A DNA stretch of 64,000 bases, from the NCBI GenBank assembly GCA_964058805.1, contig CAXKVV010000040.1, positions 124,001 through 188,000 of the forward strand, written 5' to 3'. The notes under the pieces are model-generated. The model saw nothing but the letters and a program-made list of their open reading frames with translations. It did no database searches and was not told where the DNA came from. The position numbers and the translations under genes are program-made. Shown one piece after another: positions 24,693-36,239 of the stretch (position 1 is its first letter; each line of letters begins with the position of its first letter). The DNA is from Schoenoplectus triqueter (lineage: Eukaryota; Streptophyta; Magnoliopsida; Poales; Cyperaceae).

Positions 24693-26164
24693 TACTGTAA
24701 TATTATTGCCGTAGTAGAGAAATATAATGTAGTTACATTTGGTGTCTGTTTCTATGTAGTATTTTAGGAGAGCAAGTATTAATTTTCATGTAGCAGTCGA
24801 ACTAGTGCAGTGTTGTAGTTGAGGTCGTTTAATTTTAATTTTCATGCAGAGTATTTATTTTTAGTAGTCCAACTGTAGCAGCAATGTACCAACAAATGAG
24901 TTGGTACATTTTGTTATAAATGAAGTTGTACCAGTATATTTTTTTTATTATAAATTAAGTTGTACCAGTATACATTTTATTATAAGCTAACTTTTAATTA
25001 TGTTATGCTATAGTTCATGTTCTTTGGGGTATTAGCTCCTCAACCTTCTATTATTTTGTTTTGCTTGGCGTAAACTTTTTATAATTTCTGTTACATCTTG
25101 TGGTACCAGCATTGATATGGGTTTGTTGTGAGCAACTAGCAGAAAATGTCAGACTGGTAAGCATGCTCCCCAATAAAATTATTCAAAACATCTTTTAGAA
25201 GCAGTTGCTTGCATTAAAGACGCTCTTAATCCAAATGAGGGAAATGTTGCAGCTACCAAGACAGTCGTTCAAAGAAAACTAGGCACGGACATAACAATTA
25301 CAAAGAGTTGGAATAACATTGTGATCAGGTGCTACAATATATGTTTGCAAATTAAAATTGTATAGCTAAACTTAGGTAATTACGTGGACAACTAGTTATC
25401 CGTTGGAACAGATATTAAAGAGCTCTAAAATCTTTCAACTCAATCTCTTGTCCATGCAAATTTGACTTTTGCATCCTTTTTCTTAAAAAGAAAGCAATCA
25501 AAGTCTGGAATTGCGGCTGTTACCATCAGCTTGAGGGAACAGTAACAGCCTTCTTTATTGGAAAATTTTATTCGAAATTACATACAAGTTAAACTGAACA
25601 CCTGTTAATTGGGTATTGCCTACATTCAAATTATCTATCTATAATAAAAAGAATGAAATGAAATGCTAATGTTCTACACATTATTAGACAATGAAACAAA
25701 TGAATGCTTCATCAATCCCCAGTGCTACTATATCTTTCCATGCCTCTTCACTTGAAAAAGATTTTCCGAATCTCCCAATCTGACAATTCACAGAAAAAGC
25801 GCCCCCCTAGAATACATCTTCATCTAAAAGGTTTCATCTGTCGGGCCCCGCTATTGGATCCAACCAAGTTCTTCTTCGCAGCCAAGTATACAACCCCATA
25901 AGGTGGTCTAAGGCACTGCAGCACATTAGAAATTACAAAACTGATTACATTTAAATCACCAAAACTTAAATAAGGCAACAGCAGCTATTAATTAGCGTTA
26001 ATGAGCTATGCTGTACTAATTAACTGATTTGCATGGCAAGTACCAGGTCCATACTCTGTCATACCAAGATATAGCAATTAATGTACCAGTACCACTGTTA
26101 CAAAAAATTGAAATTTCTTAGGACACTGCAACAATCCCATAACAGGACAGGACTGGTACCATGT
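24693..26164. other. Interior of the Harbinger-type region, mostly non-coding
   Basis: AT-rich, with repeated GTACCAG/TTGTACCAGTATA phrases (for example near 24890-24975). An exon-like stretch at 25201-25365 (+) reads AVACIKDALNPNEGNVAATK then TVVQRKLGTDITITKSW before a stop; its family is not recognised and it may be another captured fragment. Confidence 0.4.
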
Positions 26165-26868
26165 TCATAAGATGCTCCAAACTTTATTTCCAAACACAAA
26201 ATACCATTTCCCAGGTGTATTTTGAGGCTCTACATTGAAAAGAAACAAAATATACGAGTACCAGTATGAGCACAAACGAACCTTTGTTAGAAGTGCATAA
26301 AGCTTTCTCAGAGATGTAACTGAGTAGGGCAAATCCGAAATCAACACCACGTCATAACCGCCATCTCCTTGATCCATCTCACTGCCCCTCTCCCAAGCAC
26401 GTTTCATGACAATTTTCTTGACCTCCTTCTGACACTGCCACTTTCAACTCTACTACCATCATGACTACTCCCCGCATCAGAACCAACAAATCCTCCTCTG
26501 AGAAGTTAAATCCTGCGCTCAAAGAAATGCACTGTAGAGGCACCCTGGAATTATTGTTTGCCTTAGTAATTAATATGAACAAATTCAACAGAAAAACAAT
26601 GTTATTTGCAAATCCTTGTATAATGTAAAGTACCTTGAGGCAAGCAAAAATGCCAGCTAAACCAGACCCGCAACTCAGCTATGTAAAGAATTATAAAGAG
26701 TGTAAGAAGCTTCCTACTTAATCGAGGCAAAGCAGAAACTTTACTTTTGTCAATATGTAAAGAGGCTCATCATTTCCTGATTTCATATAAAATAACAAGA
26801 AACCGTAATAGAACAAAAATAAAAGGGTAATGACATACCTCAAGAACCTTTTTGCCCCTGAAACTAAG
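26165..26868 (-). pseudogene. Histidine protein methyltransferase 1 (METTL18/At2g43320-type) fragment
   Basis: Minus-strand pieces in the right order for this SAM-dependent methyltransferase: QLSFRGKKVLE (about 26865-26838), an exon LSCGSGLAGIFACLK (about 26690-26634, SAM-binding motif), LSAGFNFSEED, then in a second frame FVGSDAGSSHDGSRVESGSV and RRRSRKLS, and in a third frame RAWERGSEMDQGDGGYDVVL and ISDLPYSVTSLRKLYALLTK (ending at 26282). At least two frameshifts and a stop are present. The true N-terminal part is missing; the preceding exon is joined to an unrelated clathrin-assembly tail. It lies between the two Harbinger-type ORFs, which suggests transposon capture. Confidence 0.75.
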
Positions 26869-27336
26869 CTGGCCAGTGCTAGGGCATTTCTGTTATCCAA
26901 TTCAGTTGCAGCAGGACTGGGTTCATTCAACCCTAATGAAAACATCAAAATGGTCAGTTCAAGCTAATAATATTGTTTTTCCACAGGATTTTGTTATGAA
27001 GCAATCAGCATCAGCCATCCAAATTGCTTTGTTTGACCCTAAATTGAGCATCTATACCTCAATCAGTTGGGAATCAGTTTGTTGCCAAAATCAGAATTAT
27101 CAAAGTAAATACACAATAAACCCGATGAATTCAATCTAGCATAATAAATCCTCAATTTGCCTAAATAAGCGTCAGTGTCAGAAGCTGTTGATATGAACTT
27201 ATTTTAACACATTTAACATTCTGGGGGCATTGAGAAATACCAGAAAATCTGTTGGTTCCACTTTAGGAGGTTCTTCTTTGACTGGTTCAGGTTCTGGTTC
27301 CGGTTCCAGTTCTGCTAGGGTAACTCGTTCAGACAT
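26869..27336 (-). pseudogene. ANTH-domain clathrin assembly protein, C-terminal fragment
   Basis: Two exon-like pieces on the minus strand. 27336-27241 reads SERVTLAELEPEPEPEPVKE then EPPKVEPTDFL. About 26932-26869 reads GLNEPSPAATELDNRNALAL. Together they give the acidic linker and the DLLGLNE...ELE..NALALA tail typical of plant AP180/CALM-type (ANTH) clathrin adaptors. The intron between them has lost one G at the donor (CTGGTATTT). The reading runs directly into METTL18 exon sequence without a break, making a chimera. The ANTH membrane-binding domain itself is not seen. Confidence 0.6.
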
Positions 27337-27378
27337 CCCTTACAAAGCCCAATTATAATGTAGTATATTTGCACTTAC

Positions 27379-27458
27379 CTGAAGGTGTCAATTTTAGCAT
27401 TCTTCCCAGCCTTCAGTGCAGCCTCCAACAAGGAGAAACCATCATCAACTCCATGCAT
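27379..27458 (-). pseudogene. Isolated exon-like fragment, family unknown
   Basis: Minus-strand reading MHGVDDGFSLLEAALKAGKN AKIDTF, ending at a perfect AG|GTAAGT donor (27379/27378). It does not splice in frame to the next piece at 27336. It may be a third captured exon; no family recognised. Confidence 0.35.
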
Positions 27459-28027
27459 TTGCAAGCAAGAAAATTACCATTTAGAAAAGAAAAAGATCAC
27501 AGTAACTACAAATTTAACTGTAAAGACAACTTATTTAAAAGATAGTAGAAGATATACCTGTGAAGGATTAGTTGATTAACGCTATGCTGGCCATGGCAAT
27601 TACACAAATCAAACTAAGAAGTAGCAAAGAGGGTACTAATTTAGATAATTTCTTTTAATAGAATTAAATACAATAAACTACTCAGAGAAGAAATGGTTAT
27701 GGCCATATGAGACCTACATCCACAAAAACTCCAAAGCAAAATAGGCTACACATTGCCTACACAAGTGCGAAGAAAACAAGAAAAAATTCAAATACAATAT
27801 AGATTAGCAATACATTTCTGCCATACTACTCAGATAGCCTAAACATTCCCTATACTAGTTCAAATTTTCATGACCTCAACTCCAGCTCCTAATTTTATAT
27901 CAAAAGCCTCTATCTGAAGTTTGACCTGTTAAGAGATGTATTAGTCAAAACAGGTTTAGAAGATAATTAATAAGTGGTGTTGTCATCAGCAAGCAAGGAA
28001 ACACCCACCCCATAGCCATCTTGCTAA
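27459..28027. other. Non-coding interior of the Harbinger-type region
   Basis: AT-rich sequence. No coding stretch recognised. Confidence 0.4.
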
Positions 28028-29846
28028 TTAATTTGCACGATGCGCCCAAAACCAATCTCTCATCTCTTGTCTAATGTTTACACCTATTTCTGTTGCATCT
28101 ACATCAATAGATGCTGTTGTGATTGGATCCAGACCTGCTTCATCTTCTTCATCACTATCTTCGTTATCTTCTTCTGACGTATCCATTGGAACCCTAGTGG
28201 TTGGCACCTCAGTATGTTTTCTGATGAAGTTATGAAGGATGCAACATGCTATGATGATCTTGCACTCTCTTATAATCATAAGGCCTCATGAACTGTAGAA
28301 TCTTGAACCTTTTTTTCACAGCTCCAAATGTCTTCTCCACGATGTTTCTTAGTTGGGCATGTCTGTGGTTGAATAGATCTTCGGGAGATAAATATCGGTT
28401 TGCTCTAGAGCGTCTTCTAAAGACAGCTAGGTGATACGGGTGGTTACGATATGGAGTTATGAAATTTCTTGTATTTGCATAACTCGAATCAGCAAGATAA
28501 AACCTATCTGGTGGGACGGAAAACTTAAATCTGGACAGTGCTCATCGCAGGACAATATTATCATGAGCAGCACCCTCCCACCCTGCAAGTACGTATACAA
28601 AATTACCATTGAAGTCTACAGCAGCCAAAACATTATGAGCCATGAAGTGTTTTCTACATCGCCATTTTTCCTTGTCTTGCTCTTCTGTGGGGGGAATGCA
28701 AGGAACATAAGTTCCGTCTATTGCTCCGAGGGCATTCTGAGTTATAACTAGTTATTAATATTAGCAGAAAGAAAATTTTATTGTTGTAATGTTTCAATCA
28801 GAAGGATCTATGCCAGCATGCCAAAATTTTGAAAATAATTATTCTAGGTTTATTTATATGGATGACAAGATGTCCTTGTTTTAAGCTGCGGCTTCATATA
28901 TAGATGAAAAAAATAACACTATTCATGGATTTCCTTTTTCACTTAACAACACTTAACCACAATCATTGTCCATTTCCAAAAAAAAAAATATTGCAACTTT
29001 TATATATACATTTGTCTATCATAATTATATTTTTGTTTAATATATGTTAGCTGCAGTCATCAATTAAATTTCACTCAATTATATACTGATGATTAAAGCA
29101 TACAAGGTTAAATGCGGAACTGACTGATATGACCTTAAGTACATGCTGGAACTGGTATAATGAATTATTCAATGCTATCTCACCTGTTGTGTTGCATGTG
29201 CTGGTTGTGAGTTACATCAAAACTGGTACTGGCTTGAAAGCATTAATTCAAGCATCCTCAATCCGATTTAATTTATGCTTATGCATCTAGATTCAAATGA
29301 AAACACAAAAAATTGAAACGTCACTAATACTATAAAGATAATGCTGACCTTAAAAGGAGAAAAACAAGAATCTTTGGAGACTTGTGCATGTAATGGTGTG
29401 TTCACTCCCGGTAGTATGATGTACTCACGTTGCATACGGAGTACACTACGCAACACATCTTTGAAGCATCTATGAACCATCTCCAAGGAATGCTGAAAAT
29501 CCTCACCCACTTTTCTCATCGTCATTGAATGGCCAAGTATCTGCAAAAACATTCCGATTTGTTCTTCTACTGAAACTTCATCTGTTTTTAGAATTCCCTT
29601 CTGCACTACTTCATCACAGAGGATCCTGAAGGTCGTTGGAGTCATTCGAAACAAGTCCAAACATCTCTGAGGATGCCCTTGCAAAATATCCATAATTAGA
29701 CTTCTCCCTGTGAATGGTCTATCATTTCTGATTCTTCGAGCCTCTTCCTTTGTAATTGCCAAAACACCTTGTATAACTGTGTTTATGTTGGTGATTACTT
29801 GCATATTGTTTCTCATGATAAATGCAAAATCGTCATCACTATCCAT
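28028..29846 (-). pseudogene. PIF/Harbinger transposase (DDE_4, HARBI1-like), lightly damaged
   Basis: Two exons on the minus strand: 29846 to about 29350 (ending FSPFK, GT donor) and about 28743 to 28028. Exon 1 carries the HTH-containing N-terminal part (RPFTGRSLIMDILQGHPQRC, LDLFRMTPTTFRILCDEVVQ, MTMRKVGEDFQHS, MVHRCFKDVLRSVLRMQREY). Exon 2 holds the catalytic core: ALGAIDGTYVP (first Asp), GWEGAAHDNIVLR (second Asp), FYLADSSYA, and RNIVEKTFGAVKKRFKILQ (Glu). It ends in IIIACCILHNFIRKH and an acidic tail closing with MRDWFWAHRAN. Damage seen is one TGA just after NIVLR and a one-base frameshift after MRPYDY. The DDE triad is intact, so the copy is young or only recently dead. Confidence 0.9.
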
Positions 29847-30646
29847 TATCTACAAACAATGAAAAACACAATAAAATTGTAACGGAATGCATTAGGCAGT
29901 AATTCAAAATTAATTTATTGATTTATAACTGAAATACCACTCAATCGTCCTAGATCGTGCTAGTCTTCATACTTTAAAATTTTAAATTATGTGCTGTCAG
30001 TTAATCATTTAATTATTTTTATAAGGTAAATAAAATGGTAATTACTGTTAAATAGACCTATCTCGTCTATCATAGAATGATAAGAACTGTAATCTGTGAA
30101 TGACCAGATATATAACTGGAGGTACCCGTTTCTAAAGAAAGGGAGATGATTCAACACAATTTACACTCCCAGAATTTCAGCATATTATAAGTGCCTCTTC
30201 TAATTGGCTTCGTTATCACTAATGAATAGATTTTCCCTTGATTTTTTGTATTTCGAACTGCCTCTTCAGCATATTAGGTACCCACAGATTACACATTTTT
30301 ACCACTGACTATGATTATCAAAAGAAAACATAAGTGAAATGAGAAATGAAATTTTACTGTAAATTAAAGCCGAAATAAACTATATTAGTTTTAAGAGAAT
30401 CAAGGAATCAAGCACAGAGATTAAATTTGACTTGGTTCTTGTTTAAAGAACAAACAATAGAGTTCTGAAATTTCAAAAATGTACAATGAATCACATATTA
30501 AGGAAAGATTAAGCGACACAAAAAATTAATAACATTTCAATCAGCAGAGATTAGATACCAAGCAAGGAGGGATTAAGCCATTAATGGCCAAATTTGATAA
30601 GAAAAAAAAATGAAAAGAACAATAGCGAAAAAGAGAAAGTAGATAC
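29847..30646. other. Transposase upstream region
   Basis: AT-rich sequence upstream of the transposase start. No coding sequence recognised. Confidence 0.4.
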
Positions 30647-30754
30647 CAAGCGGATGTGGTCTCGCGTCGCCACACTAGTCACGGGGAAGCGCACCCAATC
30701 TGACGCGCCTTCAATTTCAGGGGGGAGGATGTCAGAAGAGGCGATAGCAGCCAT
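30647..30754 (-). pseudogene. Isolated first-exon-like ORF, family unknown
   Basis: Minus-strand ATG at 30754 opens MAAIASSDILPPEIEGASDW then VRFPVTSVATRDHIRL, 36 codons, followed by a GTATCT donor-like site at 30646. It has higher GC than its surroundings. It could be a first exon whose partner is lost, or another captured fragment at the edge of the Harbinger-type region. Confidence 0.35.
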
Positions 30755-31384
30755 TAGCGGTACCAATACAGTCGGTACCGAGGAGGAAATACATTTAAAG
30801 AAACGGGCAGATGAAGGGAGCGGTCAGTTAATATTTGAAGTTCGGGCAGGGGCGGCAAAAGGATCTGTCCGTTGAATTTAAATTACGGACAGCAACGTTC
30901 GCGCAAACGAATTTGAACGATGGACGATTCACGCAAGCTGACGTGGCATTCATACAGCAATTAGCGATGGATTCTTTATCAATTTTCTTGTTTCTTGTTG
31001 CGTTAGTTTCGCCTATAAATAGGCTATTAATTCCTGTAAATGGATTATGGAAAAGTTATTGAAAAGTATTAGTTCTGCCAACTCATTTTCTAGCTTAAGC
31101 TTCCGCCACTGTTTATTTTCTGAAAATTCTTCAAATTGAATCTTAATTTCAAGGAAATTCTTTCCAGAACACACTCCTTTCATCCGTTGTGTTACAGAGG
31201 AGGAAAAAAGGTTTCACTGGGGATCAAACGAAACCCACGAGACACGAACCAAGAACAGGAAAGAGGAGCGACCAGCGTACTAGGTCGAACTTTTAATTTT
31301 GCTCAAATTGTAATGAGAAGGGATCGGTTGAGGATTGGTTATCTTGACAACTAGGTGTTGAAATAAATATAAAAAATTCTAAAT
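30755..31384. other. Possible outer edge of the Harbinger-type region
   Basis: Contains the palindrome GTCCGTTGAATTTAAATT-ACGGAC (about 30858-30881) and a GC-richer stretch with GGTACC sites (30760-30780). No intact gene; short open frames have no recognisable domain. Confidence 0.4.
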
Positions 31385-31565
31385 TCTAAAAAATTATAGA
31401 TATTTGATTGTAATTTAAATTTTATATCATTTTATTATTATTTAATAATTTATTAAAAATATTAAATTTTTATATAATTTATACTGGTCTCAATTTAACA
31501 ATATTTATTTGATGAATTATCATAAGATAATGACATTATATGAAATTTGAATGACTATTAATTTA
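31385..31565. mobile_element. MITE family B, short copy
   Basis: Contains AATTTAAATTTTATAT, AATAATTTATTAAAAA and ATTATATGAAATTTGAATGA in an inverted layout. In reverse complement it aligns over about 160 bp with 44828-44995 (ATTGTTAAATTGAGACC versus CTGTTAAATTGAAACCG). No coding capacity. Confidence 0.5.
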
Positions 31566-33497
31566 GGAGGCTGATAATAGTCCCCAATCTTTTATCCCCA
31601 TAAAAAATCCCCAAATTGACCGTGAGCGTCAAACCCAATAGTCAGCGACTCAGCGATAAAAAGTCTCTTGACTAACGCGCCTATTCAACTCTTTCCCGAC
31701 ACTATTTATATATACATCTTATGTTATTTACATATTTTGTAATGATAATTTATATTTATTCTTATAGCAGTGCACTTTATTTATATGTGTTGTAATAAAA
31801 CTATAACTGTCAACATGTTAGTCCTACTGATCATTTTTACAGAGCGACATGGTCTCGCTGAAGCATGTTATTTCTAACTGCATATTCTGTTTATATTAAT
31901 CATTAACCCTGTAAATATATATACAAACACCTGTAAAAAAAACATGTAAGAACATATATGTGGATTAAAAACACTATTTATATTTGCATGTACAATAGAT
32001 TAGATACGACACATGCATAGGTTCCTCGTTTCTTCTAACGTCCAATTTATACTAATTTTTATGACAATTTACACATAGAAAATAGCAAATGTGTTGGTAT
32101 ACAACATCTTATATATAGTTTGACGCACGGCCTTTTGATAAACAAAACTATTTATACCGATTAATATGATAATTTACACTTTGTTGCACTTTGATTAACA
32201 TAAATGCAAATAATTATTATTATATTGTATCTGATATGATATATATATAGTATAGTACCTATAACTGTTATCAACCGCTATTTATATTTGACTGTATAAT
32301 TTGTTATATACGACACATGCATAACTTCTTATTGAAGAGAGTTGAAAACATATTTCAATTGAGTAGAAACAAAAACAAACGCTAGTAATCGCTGCATGTA
32401 CCATGGAGGCCAACTATGATTTTTCTGATATGCATAACAATGAACATTTTTTGGGGAAAATTGCCTAATATATATGAAAAATACGGACATGGGTCGAAAA
32501 TGACCATTTATATTTTGATTCGGCGAAATAGGAGAGAGGGAGAAATGAGTGATAAGAACGTGAATGAATAAATTATTTTAAAATTTGAAATTGGTTTACG
32601 AAAAGATGTCTCAAATTTTTGTTGACGAAAAAAAGTATAACTGTAGTCAATTTGGGTAATTAGTCAATGAGGATGAAAGTTGGGAACGGATGGATGGAGA
32701 TAAATATAATATTCCATTAATTTATAGGTATAGGTAGAATAATATAATTATAACTTTTTCCATTTTAAATTTTTTATATTTATGTAAATATTTATTATCA
32801 AAATTGACAAAACAACACATTTTCACATATTATTGTAATCCGTATGAGCTGTCATAAAATATAAAATTATATTTTATGGCAGCGGATATATTTTTGTATT
32901 ATTCTTCTGTAGAATGAAAATATTTATTTGTATGATCGGATCCTGAAATCTGTATCTGTTAAAATACCTTTAACTGTTCACTTTATCATCTACGGTACTA
33001 GAGAGATATATACCCTGGGGTTTGGGCATTTAGAAAATATATTATCGTCAAATTGTATGAAGAACTTGCAATTTTACTTAAATACAAATTGTAGGGAATC
33101 ATATTTTCCAACTGAAACGAACAGCCCACTATACGAAACAAAATTGATGATCTCTATGGAACTTTTGTGGGAAAGTAAGTTTCATCATTATCAAAAAAAA
33201 TATTTTATTTATATATAAAGATAAATACTGCTAAAACATATGATAAATACTACATAAAAGTATCGAAATTTCATTACATAAAAATAATGAATAGAAAATT
33301 AAGTCTCAGATTTTTATTACTCACATTCTATTTATTTTTTTATAAATTTATTAGTGAAATAAGTCTAAAGTACTTTTATAAACATAATTTGCCACAAACA
33401 ATTAAATATAATTAAAATTTATTTTTAAATCATTTTATTTAATAAAATTATATGATCATTATTATACAAATGATTTTGTTAGTAGTGAAGCGCGGAG
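31566..33497. other. AT-rich spacer with degenerate repeats
   Basis: No gene. A block around 31968-32030 (CTATTTATATTTGCATGTAC then TACGACACATGCATAGG) recurs at about 32275-32330, and weaker relatives lie near 31690, 32045 and 32145. Confidence 0.5.
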
Positions 33498-33519
33498 TAG
33501 TGGTTTGCTTATACTCTCT

Positions 33520-33920
33520 GGGTACAACCCGTTCCCGCCTATTCGTGCCTGTTATTCGGGTAATCTTACTGGTGCCCGGGTATAGGCGGGTACATGGGTA
33601 CGGGCATGAGATGGGCCGATCAGCATTTTTTCGAAAAAAACCTGTTTGTACCCGTACCCGCCTACCCGCTGGGTACAATCTGTGTACCCGCCGCCCGTAC
33701 TTGTCAACCTGCCGCCCATACTTGTCTACCCGCCTACCCGTACCCGCGTAGTAGACTTTTGCTGGCGGGTACCGCAGGTACGGGCCGGGTACACCCGTGA
33801 CGGGTGACGGGTGGGGCAGGCACGAACACAGCGGGTAGACGGGTACGGCGGACACGAGTAGACGTTTTTTTTTCAAAACCGTACTCTTCCTGTTTCATAC
33901 CCTTGCCCGTCGCGAGTGCA
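33520..33920. repeat. Left subterminal CCCGTACCC/GGGTACGGG cluster of the hAT element
   Basis: Dense, both-strand copies of TACCCG, CCCGTACCCG and GGTACGGGC motifs in a strikingly GC-rich patch in an otherwise AT-rich region. In hAT elements such as Ac, subterminal short motifs bind the transposase; that role is inferred here. Confidence 0.75.
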
Positions 33921-34673
33921 CGGGTACGGGTATGAGATTTTTTTTGCTGTTTTTTTTTCTTTTGTTGTTTTTATTTTATAAATATATTTTTTATTTTATA
34001 ATGTCATAAAATCTGAATAATATCATTTCGTCTAAGTACAAATCTAAACGTTCATTTTAAAAAATAATATATTTTCTAAACGTTCATTTTTTTGAATTAT
34101 TTTAAAAATAATAGATTAAATCAAAAAATATATCAAAAATTTAAAATGAACATTTAAAAATTAATTAATTTAAAATGAACGTTCAAAAATTTTAAATGAA
34201 CGTTTAAAATATAAATAAAAAATATATTAAATCAATTAATTTAAAATAGTAATATATAAATAAAAAAATTATTAAATCAATTACTTTAAAAATAATTTTG
34301 AATTATTTTAAAATAATGGATTAAAAAAATAAAAGTTACCCTTCTCCTTTATTTCGAACTTGGAACCGGCTATGTAAAATAACATAGGTGGAGTTCTAAC
34401 TTTTTTTATTAGTAGTTTTCTTTAAAAACTAATTGAAATATTTAAAAATTTATAATTTAAGAAATAACCATAAAGATTAAAGGAGGTTAGAGATTAATAC
34501 CGACACTGCCTTCTATCTATATAATAGTTCACATTCATGTATCATTGCTCGCTCTCTTCCGCACCATCTGAATCCAAATTATACCCCGGGCATGACTCGG
34601 TGCCACTTTCTTCAGTCTATACTCCGAATGATTGTGGTTGATCTCGATATTGATTGCGCTCCTCAGCATCAAT

Positions 34674-35210
34674 CTAATCTTTCAAGCACTCAAGTGTCTC
34701 AAAAATATGTTCACCAAATTTACTACGTTTATCGAAGAGAATCATGTTCATCGAACTAAAGCAACTTTCAGAAAGGACAATTGACATGGGTACGGCAAAT
34801 ACGTCGCGGGTCATCATCGCCAGCGTTGGATAGCCCCTTGCATTTCTCTTCCACCACGTCATGATGTCAACATCTTCATTTTCATTGAGCATCGATATAT
34901 AGCTCAATAACTCCTTTGTGGATGTGTGCGGTGTGCTTTCCGATTAGAAATATGTTAATAATCCACCACTGCTAGTGCTACTGGAAGTGAAACTATTAAA
35001 AAAATAATTAGTAGATAAATAATGTAGATATTATAAATAATAAAGATTAAAAACACATGTAATTTATATTCTAACCTAGGGGGCGCGGCGGGACGAAGAC
35101 GGATTTTGGTTGTCAACCATTCTTGAGTTGTATATGTTAAACATCTCATCGAACTTCGAATTCACGTATGCCTCCACCTCGGTGTTGGATAAATGTAGAT
35201 TATCTTTGTA
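34674..35210 (-). pseudogene. hAT transposase C-terminal part (dimerisation domain)
   Basis: Minus strand: NLHLSNTEVEAYVNSKFDEM then FNIYNSRMVDNQNPSSSRR (about 35195-35080), an intron-like gap, then STSSGGLLTYF, a stop, STKELLSYISMLNENEDVDI, MTWWKRNARGYPTLAMMTRD, VFAVPMSIVLSESCFSSMNM and FEHI-like FGEHIFETLECLKD up to the stop at 34674. The WW-x-N-x(3)-YP-x-L-x(2)-M-x-RD and SESCFS block is the hAT C-terminal dimerisation motif. The catalytic region upstream is cut by the LTR at 35216. It contains at least one premature stop. Confidence 0.85.
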
Positions 35211-36231
35211 CGTTTTGTTAAACCGTAAATTTTAATTAAGAAACTAATGATAATTAAGATAATAATGTCAATGATTTAACGTAATCTAATAAATAACTCA
35301 ACTCAATGTTTAATGGAATATATATATATATAAATAATTAAATAAATAATAAATTAAGCTAGTTTGAAATATAAGTAGTCGAAAAAGATTTAGAATTTTA
35401 TACCGAAACCCGAAGATCAAATTAAAATGAGAAATAAGAATATTAGTAAAAATCACAAATTTTTAATTTAAAATAAGAAATAACGTAACACCATAATTTA
35501 TAAAACTAAAACCTAGTAATCTCATTAAATTATGTTAGGTTATGAATCATAAATAAAGCAATGAAGGTTCAAGTTTATTTACGATATCATCCAAAGGATT
35601 TCAAATAAAAATGATCAAATTGAATGAACCAATAACGTTAGATAATAACTTAATGGTAGTTTAGATTGTTGTTAAAGATTGGATAAATCATACTTTAATT
35701 AAAGAAAAGCCACAAATCAATTTCTGATATTCCCACAAAATCTACTCTAGAGTTCTGGCCACAGAAAATCCTACCCCATAACCCTCTCTCTCTTCATTAA
35801 CCCTCATTTAATACCCATTACCTCTCACAAACCTACTCTCTCTCTCTCTTCATTTAAACCCGTTAACACTTTCTCTCTCTGTCCTCTGAGGCGCAATTAA
35901 TAGCGCTGGTATTTTTCTCTCTCTCCCTCTGAATCCGGCGCCTCTTCACCTTTCCCCCCTCTGTCTCTCTCTCTGGCGACGCGATTCCCCTTATCCCCTC
36001 TTTTGCTTTCTCCGTCGAGCCATCACTCTCAGTCTCTCACACTCTCTCTCTGACGAGAGAGGTCGCCCTCCTTGACTGTCCTCCGTACTATGGCCGACTA
36101 TCCCCTACCCCCTCCGGGCTGTCCCGTCAAAGCCCGGACCAGTCACGTCTAGTGACCGTGCTTTACCCCGCTCCCTCTGGCTCACCCCCTTGCTACCCCT
36201 CTGCCTCTGACACCCTGACAGCCACCTCCTC

Positions 36232-36239
36232 TATAAAAC
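36232..36239 (+). promoter_or_regulatory. Putative LTR TATA box
   Basis: CCTCTATAAAACCCCC, in a pyrimidine-rich GC context about 1 kb into the solo LTR, the expected position for the U3/R border. Confidence 0.55.

Noticed and set aside
33448..33876. Overlapping Pro/Arg/Tyr-rich ORFs on both strands
   Set aside because: Created by the CGGGTA/CCCGTA repeats at the hAT end; repeat composition keeps several frames open.
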